The notes: generated by a model from the letters alone, not told the origin. Positions 1 to 8,315 are shown, counted from the stretch's first letter. The stretch is DNA of 32,811 bases from Nitrospirota bacterium (GCA_016201825.1 JACQCD010000023.1:1-32811); one strand, 5' to 3'. Numbers and translations are program-made.

Positions 1-752
1 ACCGCCGCGTCCGGCCGATCCGTGATCATGAAGAGGTGCAGGTCTTCCGGCGAGATCAATTTCCGCTGGAGCAGGTGGCGCACGTTGTACTCGCGCCACT
101 CGGCCCAGTACGTGCCTCCCGGATCATCGATGAAGACGATCGGCATCGGACCGCTCTTGCCCGTCTGCTGGAGGGTCAAGACTTCGAATCCCTCGTCCAT
201 CGTCCCCCACCCGCCCGGAAACAGCGCCAGCGCGTGGCTCTCCTTCACGAAGATCAATTTGCGGGTGAAGAAGTACTTGCACGCGATGAGCTTGGGATCC
301 TCGTGGATGAACGCATTGGGCATTTGTTCGAAGGGCAGTTCGATGTTGACGCCGAAGCTCTGCGCCCGCCCCGCTCCCTCCTGCGCGCCCCGCATGATCC
401 CCTCCCCGGCGCCGGTGATCACCATGTACCCCTGCTCCACCATGGCGCGGGCAAAGGCCACGGCCTGCCGGTAGGAGGGATCGCTTTCATGGGTGCGGGC
501 CGAGCCGAAGACGGTGACCTTACGGACATGCCGGTAGGGCGTAAATGTCTTAAACGCGTAGCGTAGTTCGCGCAGCGCTCGGCTGATGAGTTTGACGTCG
601 CCGCGGTCGGCCTTTTCCGTGAGGAGGCGGTGCATCGTGGTCATCAGATCCGTGATCAAATCGCTATCCCCCGAGGCCTGGGCCAAGGGGAGCAATTCGG
701 TCAAGAGCGTCTCGAGCTCTTTGAACGTCTGGGGTTTGATTTTTTTAGTCAT
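1..752 (-). CDS. LOG-family (TIGR00730-type Rossmann fold) protein, 3' part beyond window
   Basis: This gene is absent from the ORF track because it has no stop inside the window. I read it on the minus strand from the ATG at 752. The protein starts MTKKIKPQTFKELETLL, has a helical N-terminal extension of about 75 residues, and then a Rossmann-like core: VTVFGSAR, a glycine loop GAGEGIMRGAQ, and FPGGWGTMDE. The last matches the PGGxGTxxE nucleotide-binding motif of LOG/lysine-decarboxylase-like proteins. Family members cleave nucleoside 5'-monophosphates (cytokinin-activating type) or are uncharacterised, so the substrate here is unknown. The frame is open to base 3 (ending ITDRPDAA), so the C-terminus is missing. 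Its start overlaps the end of the upstream hypothetical gene by 8 bp, which implies translational coupling in a thyX-hypothetical-LOG transcript. Confidence 0.88.
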   Translation of the reverse strand, partial: MTKKIKPQTFKELETLLTELLPLAQASGDSDLITDLMTTMHRLLTEKADRGDVKLISRALRELRYAFKTFTPYRHVRKVTVFGSARTHESDPSYRQAVAFARAMVEQGYMVITGAGEGIMRGAQEGAGRAQSFGVNIELPFEQMPNAFIHEDPKLIACKYFFTRKLIFVKESHALALFPGGWGTMDEGFEVLTLQQTGKSGPMPIVFIDDPGGTYWAEWREYNVRHLLQRKLISPEDLHLFMITDRPDAA

Positions 753-1221
753 GCGAGTTGGGGGGATCGGTCCATTCATCAAGCACTCGCTGCACCGCGG
801 CCTTGAGTTCGGGCATGTCGGCGGCATTGTGGCGGATGGCGCCCAGGATCCTGTCGAGCTTGCCCCGGCGCGTCAGCTCCCGATCGCGCGCGGCAAGTCG
901 ATCGAGGGTGGCAAACGCCTCGGCGTGCCGCGGCTCCAAGCGCGGTCGCGCCACCGCCAGAGCGGCCAGCACGGCGGCCGGGACGAGGGCGGCCTCAGGG
1001 GTGATCAGGAACGTGCCGTCGGAAAACACCAGCACGTGCGTCCCGCCCGACTCCAGCACCGCATCGACCGTCTTGCCCACGGCGTCCGACCAGCGCATCA
1101 GGCGACCTGGAAACGCTTCGGCAAACGACACCTTGGCTCGGTTGGCCTCCCACTTCTCCTCGGGAGACGGGGAATTCGCAGGGGGCACGTCGCAAGGACG
1201 GCGTGTCGGCAATCCCCTCAC
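745..1221 (-). CDS. Conserved-looking hypothetical protein, 158 aa
   Basis: I do not recognise this family. The central part (VGKTVDAVLESGGTHVLVFSDGTFLITPE) reads like a small beta-sheet domain; the C-terminal half is Arg/Ala-rich and helical and ends in an acidic, Trp-containing helix. There is no signal peptide or membrane segment, so it is probably cytoplasmic. It sits between thyX (one base between the thyX stop and this GTG start) and the LOG gene (8-bp overlap), so it is almost certainly cotranscribed with both. The assigned GTG start has no good Shine-Dalgarno; an internal GTG or TTG start up to about 13 codons downstream is possible. No function is proposed. Confidence 0.7.
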   Translation of the reverse strand: MRGLPTRRPCDVPPANSPSPEEKWEANRAKVSFAEAFPGRLMRWSDAVGKTVDAVLESGGTHVLVFSDGTFLITPEAALVPAAVLAALAVARPRLEPRHAEAFATLDRLAARDRELTRRGKLDRILGAIRHNAADMPELKAAVQRVLDEWTDPPNSHD

Positions 1222-1222
1222 C

Positions 1223-2785
1223 TTACACGATGCGTTGAAAGTCGCGCAGATCCAACCGCCACACCTTGACGCCGCAGTAGCGCTCGCCCTCCGGGCACTT
1301 GGGCAGGGCCTCCGCCATGTCGCGCAGCGTACACGGGGGAAGGAGGTACCGTCCGATCGCGGGATTCACGTCGCGGATCTGCACCGCTTCTTCCAGCGAC
1401 GCCCGCCAGATCTCTTCTTGCGCGTTGTAGCAGAGCCGCATCGCGTGCTTGTGGCGCAGATTGAGGAGGTCGGCCGATTCGGTAAACCGAACCGCGGCGG
1501 CGTTGGGCAAGAGATACAGCGCGAACTCATCCGGCACGCCCAGGCGGCGCAGGCGGCCGATGGCCTCCCAGGTCTCGTCCATCACCCGGTCGTACTCGCG
1601 TTCGATCGCCGGGTCCTGGCGGATCAACTCGGGCGTGATGTAGTCGGGTTCGTCGGTCAGGTGGGCCGCCAGCACCGGGCGTGACCCCGGCGTCATGCGG
1701 TGACGTTGATCCTGCGAGTCGGCGGTGTGGCTGAGCTTCTTGCGAAACGTGTACGACGCGTGAACCAGCGCGCGGGAGAGCTTCGAATGCGTGGTCAGAT
1801 TCAGCGATTCGCCCAGCAAGCGGTTCTTGCTCGGATCGAGCGCCAACTCGATCGCGTCGCGATCGGGCAACGCTCCGGCCGTCAGTCCCAGCACCTCGCG
1901 CACCGCATCCGCCAGCACCGCCTCATTCCGCGTCTTGTAGTCGATCAATTTCGAAACCTGGCCGCCCAAGCTCGCGTCGAATTCCCCGATGAACGCACGG
2001 GCGCTGGCGGGGCCGTACGGTCTCTCCCCGAAGAACGCCGCCTCGGGGGTCGCGTCCAGATCCAGCGGCGCCTCGAGGATGGCCAGATATCTTGGATCGA
2101 GGTCCAGCAGGGCCTCGACCATCTTCCCCACGACGACGTCCTGCTCCAGCGGCGCGTCGTGCTGCTGGCAGAGACGGTAATACCGCATCAGGGTCACGCC
2201 GCTGATCGTGTGATACAGATAGGACAGCGCGGCGACCGGGACGACGTAGCGCGCGATCTCTTGCGCTTTCTTGTGCACGTCGCGCGCGAAGTGCTTCCTC
2301 GCGCGCGGAAAGCGCGCCGCCCATTCCCGGTCGGCCAGCGGCCGCAACCGTTCCGACAGATCGAGATACGCCGCCATCTGGCGGGCCACGGTGCGCCGAT
2401 ACAGCGCCAGCGCCTCGCCGTCGAGCGGCGGGACCGCCACGCTCTCGGGGTTGAGGGTCACGTACCGCTGGCTCACCTGCTCGGAGTTGTAGAAGGGGTG
2501 GCTGTGCAGGAACGACCACAGAAATTGCCGCGACACGTTGGTCAGCGCGAATTGAAAGTGCGCGTGCTGGAGCGTGGTGTGATGACCGGCCTGGTAGATG
2601 CTCCGAGCCAGGGCGTCGGAGTTGTTCGTCACTTGTTCGTCGCTGACGATGCCCTTGGCCGAATAGCAGGTCTTCGCGGTGGCGATCGCGTTCCGGAACG
2701 GTTCGGTGAAGGCCTTGGTGAGAACGACGGTGGGTTCGGCGGAGAGAAAGCGACGGGCTAATTTCATGGGGAGGGTTGCGGGCAT
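1223..2785 (-). CDS. thyX: Double-length FAD-dependent thymidylate synthase (ThyX) family protein
   Basis: ThyX makes dTMP from dUMP using methylenetetrahydrofolate, NADPH and FAD. This protein is 520 aa, about twice the usual 220-250 aa, and reads as two ThyX-like halves. The N-half has TNVSRQFLWSFLHSHPFYN followed by VSQRYV. This resembles the ThyX signature, but the two Arg of RHRxxS are replaced (L-H-S). The C-half keeps SQDQRHRMTPGSRP, and its tail NLRHKHAMRLCYNAQEEIW resembles the conserved ThyX C-terminal helix. GGAG lies about nine bases before the ATG at 2785; a second Met at residue 7 is also possible. It is the first gene of a minus-strand cluster and is divergent from gltX. Long ThyX proteins exist in databases, but whether this one is a full replacement for ThyA/ThyX cannot be read from sequence. 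Confidence 0.85.
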   Translation of the reverse strand: MPATLPMKLARRFLSAEPTVVLTKAFTEPFRNAIATAKTCYSAKGIVSDEQVTNNSDALARSIYQAGHHTTLQHAHFQFALTNVSRQFLWSFLHSHPFYNSEQVSQRYVTLNPESVAVPPLDGEALALYRRTVARQMAAYLDLSERLRPLADREWAARFPRARKHFARDVHKKAQEIARYVVPVAALSYLYHTISGVTLMRYYRLCQQHDAPLEQDVVVGKMVEALLDLDPRYLAILEAPLDLDATPEAAFFGERPYGPASARAFIGEFDASLGGQVSKLIDYKTRNEAVLADAVREVLGLTAGALPDRDAIELALDPSKNRLLGESLNLTTHSKLSRALVHASYTFRKKLSHTADSQDQRHRMTPGSRPVLAAHLTDEPDYITPELIRQDPAIEREYDRVMDETWEAIGRLRRLGVPDEFALYLLPNAAAVRFTESADLLNLRHKHAMRLCYNAQEEIWRASLEEAVQIRDVNPAIGRYLLPPCTLRDMAEALPKCPEGERYCGVKVWRLDLRDFQRIV

Positions 2786-2898
2786 CGGCTCGCTCCAGGA
2801 AAATCATTGTACCGGAAACGCCGAGGCCAAGACAAGTCACGCCCCGTCCGGCGAGCGGCCGCTTTACTCGCGCGCGCGCGCCATGACATAATGCCGCG

Positions 2899-4398
2899 AT
2901 GTCCGGTCCCCAGCTCGATACCGCGCCGCGCGATCCCGGCGTGCGGGTGCGCTTTGCGCCAAGTCCGACGGGGTATCTGCACGTCGGCGGGGCGCGGACC
3001 GCGCTGTTTAACTGGCTCTTCGCACGGCACCACGGCGGCACGTTCTTCCTGCGGATCGAGGACACCGACCGCACCCGCTCGACCGAGGAGGCGATCGAGG
3101 CCATCCTCGACGGGATGACGTGGCTGGGGCTGTCGTGGGATCGCTGGGAGAAGGCGCCCGGCGCCGCGCCGATCCGCCAGACCGATCGCCTGGCGCTCTA
3201 CCAATCCAGGGCCCGGCAGCTCTTCGACGCGGGGATGACCTATCGGTGTTACTGCTCCGCCGAGGAGTTGGATGCGCGCCGCCAAGAGGCCCTCAAGCGG
3301 GGGGAGGTTCCGAAGTACGACGGGCGCTGCCGGTCGCTCGCTCACGACGACGGGAGGCAACATTCGTCCGTCACACTAGACGGCCGCCCCTTCGCGCTGC
3401 GGTTTAAGACCCCGCAGGAAGGGGAAACGGTCGTCGACGATCTGGTCAAGGGCCGGATCGTCTTCGAAAACCGCCAGCTCGACGACTTGATCATCCTCCG
3501 GTCGGATCAGACCCCGACCTACAATTTCTGCGTCGTCGTCGACGACGTCGACATGGCGATCACGCACGTCATCCGCGGCGACGACCACCTGAACAACACG
3601 CCCCGCCAAATCCAGCTCTACCGCGCGTTCAAGTTCCCGCTGCCGCGCTTCGCGCACCTCTCCATGATCTTAGGCGCCGACAAGGCTCGGCTCTCCAAGC
3701 GCCACGGCGCGACCGCGGTGCAGGCCTACCGCGAGATGGGCTACCTGCCCGACGCGCTGGTCAACTACCTCGTGCGCCTGGGGTGGTCCCACGGCGACCA
3801 GGAGGTGTTCACGCGCGAGGAGCTGGTCGCGCAGTTCAGTCTGGACCACATCACCAGCTCCCCGGCGGTGTTCAACACGGAGAAGCTGCTCTGGCTCAAC
3901 GCCACATATCTGAAGACGGTTGACCCCAAGGTGACCCTTCCGGCGATCCGCGACCTCCTCGCACGACGCGGCCTCCTGGTCAGCGACGCGCGAATCGAAG
4001 ACGTCTTCCTCGCCCACCGCGAGCGCGCGCGGACGCTGGTGGAGATCGCCGACGCGGTCACGATGTACGAGCCAGGGCACCGCCGGATCGATGCCGAGGC
4101 GGGCCAGAAATTCCTCACGCCGGACGCGCTCCCCTTCCTCAAGCGCTTCTGCGATTTGCTCCGCGCCGCGCCGTTCGAGAAGCCCTCGCAAGAGCAGATC
4201 TTTGCGACCATGATGGCGGAAACCGGCCAGAAGATGGCCAAGCTCGCGCAACCGCTGCGGGTCGCGCTGACCGGCAAGAGCGTGAGCCCGGGCATCTACG
4301 ACGTGCTGCGCCTGCTCGGCAAGGACGAGGCGCTCGCCCGCGTCGCGTCGGTGATCCGCGCGCTGGAGGAGGGCAAGCCGGACTGGCTCACGCCTTGA
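2899..4398 (+). CDS. gltX: Glutamyl-tRNA synthetase
   Basis: Class I aminoacyl-tRNA synthetase that charges tRNA-Glu with glutamate; in organisms without GlnRS it also misacylates tRNA-Gln. The 499-aa length is normal for bacterial GltX. The HIGH-type motif is in RFAPSPTGYLHVGGART (residues about 15-31), and the KMSKS-type motif is KARLSKRHG (about 258-266). The conserved RIEDTDRTR and HVIRGDDHLNNTPRQ segments are present. The C-terminal helical anticodon-binding region is complete to PDWLTP. The start ATG gives an N-terminus of about ten residues before the catalytic domain. A tRNA-Gln gene follows 71 bp downstream, behind its own promoter that overlaps the gltX stop codon. Confidence 0.97.
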   Translation: MSGPQLDTAPRDPGVRVRFAPSPTGYLHVGGARTALFNWLFARHHGGTFFLRIEDTDRTRSTEEAIEAILDGMTWLGLSWDRWEKAPGAAPIRQTDRLALYQSRARQLFDAGMTYRCYCSAEELDARRQEALKRGEVPKYDGRCRSLAHDDGRQHSSVTLDGRPFALRFKTPQEGETVVDDLVKGRIVFENRQLDDLIILRSDQTPTYNFCVVVDDVDMAITHVIRGDDHLNNTPRQIQLYRAFKFPLPRFAHLSMILGADKARLSKRHGATAVQAYREMGYLPDALVNYLVRLGWSHGDQEVFTREELVAQFSLDHITSSPAVFNTEKLLWLNATYLKTVDPKVTLPAIRDLLARRGLLVSDARIEDVFLAHRERARTLVEIADAVTMYEPGHRRIDAEAGQKFLTPDALPFLKRFCDLLRAAPFEKPSQEQIFATMMAETGQKMAKLAQPLRVALTGKSVSPGIYDVLRLLGKDEALARVASVIRALEEGKPDWLTP

Positions 4399-4423
4399 CA
4401 CACTTTGCACGTTTGCGTAGAGT
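4395..4423 (+). promoter_or_regulatory. Sigma70-like promoter for tRNA-Gln
   Basis: TTGACA (4395-4400) and TAGAGT (4418-4423) are separated by exactly 17 bases. The -35 box overlaps the gltX stop codon. The predicted transcript start near 4430 lies about 40 bases before the mature tRNA. This was found by eye and is not supported by expression data. Confidence 0.55.
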
Positions 4424-4469
4424 CACGCCCAACCGCCTCCCGCCCTCACGGGGGACCGACGCGCAACGT

Positions 4470-4543
<74 letters not shown>

Positions 4544-4603
4544 CGTTGTTCATCCCCTGCATCCAGAGTCGCTCACCGGCTGGGCTCCACGGAAGGACGC
4601 CGT

Positions 4604-5773
4604 TTGGCTAAAGCGAAACACACGAACACGACGCGGGACCCGGGTCACGGAAGGCCACCGGCCTCCACGCCGCCGCAGGGCGTTCTCGAGCGGTACGCCA
4701 AGATCAGCAGCCTCAATTATCCGGTGCCGGCGCACGGCCGCACGTTGGCCTACACGCTGGGCGGGATCACGTTCGTCGGATTCATGGTGCTCTTCGCGAG
4801 CGGCGTCCTGCTCCAGCAGTTCTTCGACCCCGCGCCCGAGCGGGCCTACACGAGCGTCGAGCACCTGGTCAAGACCGTGCCCGGCGGCGCGTTCCTGCGG
4901 GCGTTCCATTACTGGGCCGCGCAGGCGGTCGTCCTCACCCTCCTCCTGCACCTCGCGCGCGTCTTCTTCGGCGGCGCGTATAAAGCGCCCAGAACGCTCA
5001 CGTGGTATTTCGGCGTCGCCTTGCTGGGCACCGCGCTGTTCGGCTCCTACTTCACCGGCACCGTCTTGAAATGGGATCAGGAATCGTTCGACGCGCTCGT
5101 CCACTACCGCGAAACCCTCAAGACGCTCGGCCCGATCGGAACCTTTCTCGGCTCGACCGAGGCGGTGTCGCTGAACGTGAAGCTCTTCGCCTCACACGTC
5201 ACCCTCCTGCCACTCGTGTTGGTGCTCCTCATCGCGGGACACTTCTACCTCGTTCACGTCCTGAACCTCTCGCCGCTCCCCTTCGGAGAGGACTCGGCCC
5301 GTGCCACCCTGCCGCCGGACCGCATGACGGGGACGTTCATGGAGCACACCCGGAGCATCCTTCTCTATGGCGCGATCTACTACGGCCTCGTCGCCGTCCT
5401 GGCGTGGGCCATCCCCGCCCCGCTCGGCCCTCCCGTCTCGGGCGAAGAGATGAGCATCAAACCGCCATGGCCCTTTCTCTGGCTCTACGCAATCGAGAAT
5501 ATGACCGGCCGGATGGACAGCATGGTGCACGGCATCGTGACGCTCTTGCTCGTGCTCGCCGTCGTCCCGCTGCTGGATCGCGGCCCGGAACGAAACCCGA
5601 TGAACCGCCGGGGAACGATCGCGGCCGGCGCCGTCGTGCTGCTCACCCTCGTCGGCCTGTCCGTCTACGCCGCGATCACCCCGCCCCAAATGCACCACCA
5701 CGAGGGGATGTCGCCCGGCATGCCGATGCCGCACGAAGAAGAGGGCGCGCACCACGACGACACGCCGCACTGA
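4604..5773 (+). CDS. Stand-alone cytochrome b (b/b6 type) with His/Met-rich C-terminus
   Basis: Integral membrane dihaem b protein of the bc1/b6f cytochrome b family. Two bis-His pairs are visible: H-x13-H in FHYWAAQAVVLTLLLHLA and H-x14-H from SHVTLLPL to GHFYLVH. This is the b6-like spacing in the second pair. About seven to eight membrane helices are evident, including a C-terminal PetD-like section with KPPWPFLWLYAIE. In that section PPWP replaces the canonical PEWY quinol-site motif. The tail MHHHEGMSPGMPMPHEEEGAHHDDTPH is rich in His and Met, suggesting metal binding. The TTG start has a good AAGGA site about seven bases upstream. No Rieske or cytochrome c1 gene is adjacent, so its complex partners must be elsewhere or different; a small Rieske gene lies 18 kb away at 23.3 kb. 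Confidence 0.9.
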   Translation: MAKAKHTNTTRDPGHGRPPASTPPQGVLERYAKISSLNYPVPAHGRTLAYTLGGITFVGFMVLFASGVLLQQFFDPAPERAYTSVEHLVKTVPGGAFLRAFHYWAAQAVVLTLLLHLARVFFGGAYKAPRTLTWYFGVALLGTALFGSYFTGTVLKWDQESFDALVHYRETLKTLGPIGTFLGSTEAVSLNVKLFASHVTLLPLVLVLLIAGHFYLVHVLNLSPLPFGEDSARATLPPDRMTGTFMEHTRSILLYGAIYYGLVAVLAWAIPAPLGPPVSGEEMSIKPPWPFLWLYAIENMTGRMDSMVHGIVTLLLVLAVVPLLDRGPERNPMNRRGTIAAGAVVLLTLVGLSVYAAITPPQMHHHEGMSPGMPMPHEEEGAHHDDTPH

Positions 5774-5786
5774 CGGCGCGAGGCGG

Positions 5787-5984
5787 CTAGCGAGCGCCCC
5801 GGACGTGACCAGCCCCGAGCCAAATCGACAGTCCAGCTCGAACTCCAAAGACCGCGGTCACGAACCACAGGAACACATATTCACTCCAGCCCGGATGGCC
5901 GGTCCATCTGACGCCCTTCATGGCGTCCACGACGGTCCATCGGTGTCCTCTGGGGCAAGAGCTCCCCGGCTCACCCGTTCTCAA
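5787..5984 (-). CDS. Possible small single-helix membrane protein
   Basis: A short ORF directly downstream of, and overlapping, the YiiX-like gene on the same strand. The C-terminal part (WSEYVFLWFVTAVFGVRAGLSIWLGAG) looks like one membrane helix. The upstream residues are less protein-like, so a shorter form from the ATG at 5921 (44 aa) or the GTG at 5930 is plausible; the TTG at 5984 is the longest option. I do not recognise it. The hydrophobic segment and same-strand position favour a real gene, but evidence is thin. Confidence 0.35.
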   Translation of the reverse strand: MRTGEPGSSCPRGHRWTVVDAMKGVRWTGHPGWSEYVFLWFVTAVFGVRAGLSIWLGAGHVRGAR

Positions 5985-6735
5985 TCGGTTGCCACCTCAC
6001 GGTGTGAGGATCGAATCCACGCTCGATCGTCGGTTTCACGATCTGGAAGTACGGCGACACATCGAAGTCCCGCGGGGCGAAGAGACTATGGTGCCGGATG
6101 TGAAGCACCTCGTGGTAGCAGTCGAGGCACGCGGGATCCAGCGACTGCTCCAGCACGACCTCCGGCAGGATCGGATAGCCGATCGTCTGGAACGCCTGCG
6201 CGACGAGCGACGAGCAAATCGCCCGGGTGGGATCGCCGCTGCCGAGCGCGAGCAACCGGCGCCGCCACCGGGTGGCGACCGGCGGCGTATGAATCACATA
6301 CCGCACCAGATCGATGATGTGCTTCAGGTCGTACCGATGCCCGACTCTCGACAGGGCGTAGGCCACCACGCGATCGATCTCTTCTCGCGACAGGCCCACC
6401 GGCCGACAGATTCTGGTATTGAGCGCCGAGTACAGATTCAGCGGAATTCCGCGCACCCCGTCGAGGACGTCGGCCTCAACCAGCACCTTCGCCTCCTCAC
6501 CGGATCTCGGTGGACCGAAGGCGTCGCCGACGAACAGCGCGGCGTGAGACCAACTCGACTGAGTGAGATACTTGATGGTCACGCTGATCCGGCTGTTCCC
6601 CTCGACGAGCAACACATCGCCCTTCGTGAGCGTGGCGGCCAGCGCCGCCGGATCGGCGGTCGCGACGTGGAGGCCCCGTGGCCGGGGTTTCGAAAGGTAG
6701 CGCGCGAGACCGCGACCGAGAAGTTCAAGCATCAT
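5971..6735 (-). CDS. YiiX/YebB-like permuted NlpC/P60 (peptidase C92-type) protein
   Basis: 254-aa protein of the circularly permuted papain-like family, typified by YiiX/YaeF. The N-terminal His motif is GDVLLVEGNSRIS followed by LTQSSWSHAALFVG (residues about 38-70). The candidate catalytic Cys is in AICSSLVAQAFQTIGYPILP (about 172-190). This reversed His-then-Cys order is diagnostic of the permuted fold. Family members are thought to hydrolyse amide or ester bonds in cell-envelope substrates, but the substrate here is unknown. No signal peptide is obvious, and the N-terminus is weakly hydrophobic (LELLGRGLARYL). Two adjacent ATG codons are possible starts with little Shine-Dalgarno support. 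Confidence 0.82.
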   Translation of the reverse strand: MMLELLGRGLARYLSKPRPRGLHVATADPAALAATLTKGDVLLVEGNSRISVTIKYLTQSSWSHAALFVGDAFGPPRSGEEAKVLVEADVLDGVRGIPLNLYSALNTRICRPVGLSREEIDRVVAYALSRVGHRYDLKHIIDLVRYVIHTPPVATRWRRRLLALGSGDPTRAICSSLVAQAFQTIGYPILPEVVLEQSLDPACLDCYHEVLHIRHHSLFAPRDFDVSPYFQIVKPTIERGFDPHTVRWQPIENG

Positions 6736-6849
6736 GTCGGCTTTCGTCGATCACGCCCCACTCCGCGCGGGGCATCTCGCGGGAGCGAGCCAAGCGGCAA
6801 CGCGCAGTGCCGCCGAACCGCCTGGAAGGGACTGCAGCAGCTTCAGGCA

Positions 6850-7554
6850 TCATCCCCTCCGGCCAAGCTCTGAGAGCAGTTCGAGCTGAAGCTCTTGGAT
6901 CTGAACGAGGCGTTCCCACTGGTGCGACAGGAGGTGATCGACCTTCTCGTGGAGATGGCGAATCTCCAGCTCCGCCTTGAGGTTCACTTGGTAGTCGTGT
7001 TGCGAGCGGAGCCGGTCTTTCGCCTCTTGGCGATTCTGACTCATCATGATGATGGGCGCTTGGATCGCCGCCAGGCAAGAGAGCACGAGGTTGAGGAGAA
7101 TAAATGGATACGGATCCGCGGGGCGCCAGAGGAAGACGAGAGAGTTCATCACGATCCAGAGCGCGATGAACACGCCGAACCAGATCAGAAACGTCCAACT
7201 GCCGCCGAACGCCGCAATGCGGTCCGCCAACCGCTCGCCGAGGGACCATTCCCGCTCGGACTCTGCATCGATATTCGTGGAGAGGAGCTCGTGTTCCCGA
7301 AGGCTGTGCAGCACCTCCTGTTCGAGCGAGGTGACCTCTCCTTTCTCGGACGCGAGGATGGAATGCACGTACTTCGTTCTGAATCGCGTCAGATCAGGCC
7401 GACAAATGAAGCTCTCGGCGGACCACTCGGGATGATCCCGACGAATCTCGTCGGCGACGGCGTCACGAACGAATGTCCCGGCGACCACATCGCGGGCGGC
7501 GAACGTCTTGCCGCAGATCGCGCAATTGCGTCGATGATTCTCGCCCTTACTCAT
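6850..7554 (-). CDS. DUF1003 family membrane protein
   Basis: The track ORF begins at 7929, inside tpx. The natural start is the ATG at 7554 (MSKGENHRRNCAICGKTF), giving 234 aa. The N-terminal third carries a CxxC pair (CAICGK) and a later Cys (FICRPD), possibly a zinc-binding knuckle. The middle has the DUF1003 core: LGERLADRIAAFGGSWTFLIWFGVFIALWIVMNS, then a second helix PFILLNLVLSCLAAIQAPIIMMSQNRQ. The C-terminus is a charged amphipathic coiled coil (LKAELEIRHLHEKVDHLL). Function of the family is unknown, although it is widespread and membrane bound. It lies 47 bp downstream of tpx on the same strand and may be cotranscribed. Confidence 0.85.
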   Translation of the reverse strand: MSKGENHRRNCAICGKTFAARDVVAGTFVRDAVADEIRRDHPEWSAESFICRPDLTRFRTKYVHSILASEKGEVTSLEQEVLHSLREHELLSTNIDAESEREWSLGERLADRIAAFGGSWTFLIWFGVFIALWIVMNSLVFLWRPADPYPFILLNLVLSCLAAIQAPIIMMSQNRQEAKDRLRSQHDYQVNLKAELEIRHLHEKVDHLLSHQWERLVQIQELQLELLSELGRRG

Positions 7555-7601
7555 GCCCACACCCTCATTTGGGATGACGCCGCAATCCAATCCTGCCAGA
7601 C

Positions 7602-8213
7602 CTACAGCAACCCCTTCGCCACCTTCATCGCCGCTGCCATATCCGGCAGGTTCGTAATCTCCGGAACCACTTGCATGTACCGAATCACGTTGTCTTTGTC
7701 CACCACCAGTACCGTGCGCGCCAAGAGGTGAAGGGGGTGGATCAGCAGGCCCGCGCTTTTTCCGAACTCGGCGGCCTTGTAGTCGGACACGAAGAGGACA
7801 TTGTGGATCTTGGCTTCCTTGGCGAACCGCTTCTGGGCGAAGGGGAGGTCCATGCTCACGGTGATCAACTGGACCTCTTTGTCGAGGCCGCCGCTCTTTT
7901 CGCTTAGCTCGTGGGTTTGCTCTTCGCACACCGGCGTGTCGATCGACGGGACCACGCTGATGATCCGAACCTTACCCTTGAGGTCGGCGAGGTTCACCGG
8001 CTTGAGGTCGTTGCCCGTGACCGTCGCCGAGGGCAGCGTGTCGCCGACCTTGATCGCCGAGCCTTCGAGCGCCAGCGGGTCGCCTTTGAACGCGACGGTT
8101 TGACCATCGCCTGGGGTGGCGCTGGTTGTGGCCACAGTCATGGTCTGCGCGCGCATCGAGGCACAGGCGGTTAGAGCAGCTACGATCAGACAAATTCCTA
8201 CCGTGCGTGTCAT
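7602..8213 (-). CDS. tpx: Tpx-type thiol peroxidase, predicted lipoprotein, single catalytic Cys
   Basis: Peroxiredoxin of the Tpx group, reducing hydroperoxides with a thiol donor. The peroxidatic Cys lies in VVPSIDTPVCEEQTHELSEK. The region that normally carries the Tpx resolving Cys (RFC in E. coli) reads LPFAQKRFAKEAKIHNV here, so Ala replaces Cys and no other Cys exists in the mature domain. The N-terminus MTRTVGICLIVAALTACAS carries an LTAC lipobox, predicting a periplasm-facing lipoprotein with a roughly 40-residue linker before the domain. The ATG at 8213 is chosen because GAGGGAGG lies just upstream; the longer track ORF (8300) is not needed. The recycling partner is not in the window. 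Confidence 0.88.
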   Translation of the reverse strand: MTRTVGICLIVAALTACASMRAQTMTVATTSATPGDGQTVAFKGDPLALEGSAIKVGDTLPSATVTGNDLKPVNLADLKGKVRIISVVPSIDTPVCEEQTHELSEKSGGLDKEVQLITVSMDLPFAQKRFAKEAKIHNVLFVSDYKAAEFGKSAGLLIHPLHLLARTVLVVDKDNVIRYMQVVPEITNLPDMAAAMKVAKGLL

Positions 8214-8267
8214 TGCAGACCTCCCTCGCTGGCGATATGACCCCGTCTTGGTCCAACCCGCATAGGA

Positions 8268-8287
8268 GGGCTCGACATGTCGAGCCC
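8268..8287. repeat. REP-like perfect palindrome
   Basis: GGGCTCGACATGTCGAGCCC is a 20-base perfect palindrome between tpx and purT, followed by CTACA. Its outer bases (TAGGA-GGGC...GCCC-CTACA) resemble those of the hairpin at 11829-11848, which suggests an interspersed REP-like family. Confidence 0.6.
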
Positions 8288-8315
8288 CTACAAAATCCAT
8301 CGAAAATAGGGCACC

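Noticed and set aside
1700-2761. 353-aa plus-strand ORF opposite thyX
   Set aside because: Composition is antisense-like (Arg/Gln/Val-rich), with no motif; thyX on the other strand is well supported.
5805-6873. Plus-strand ORFs (170 and 317 aa) opposite the YiiX-like gene
   Set aside because: They lack protein-like character and conflict with the minus-strand YiiX-like gene with its His and Cys motifs.
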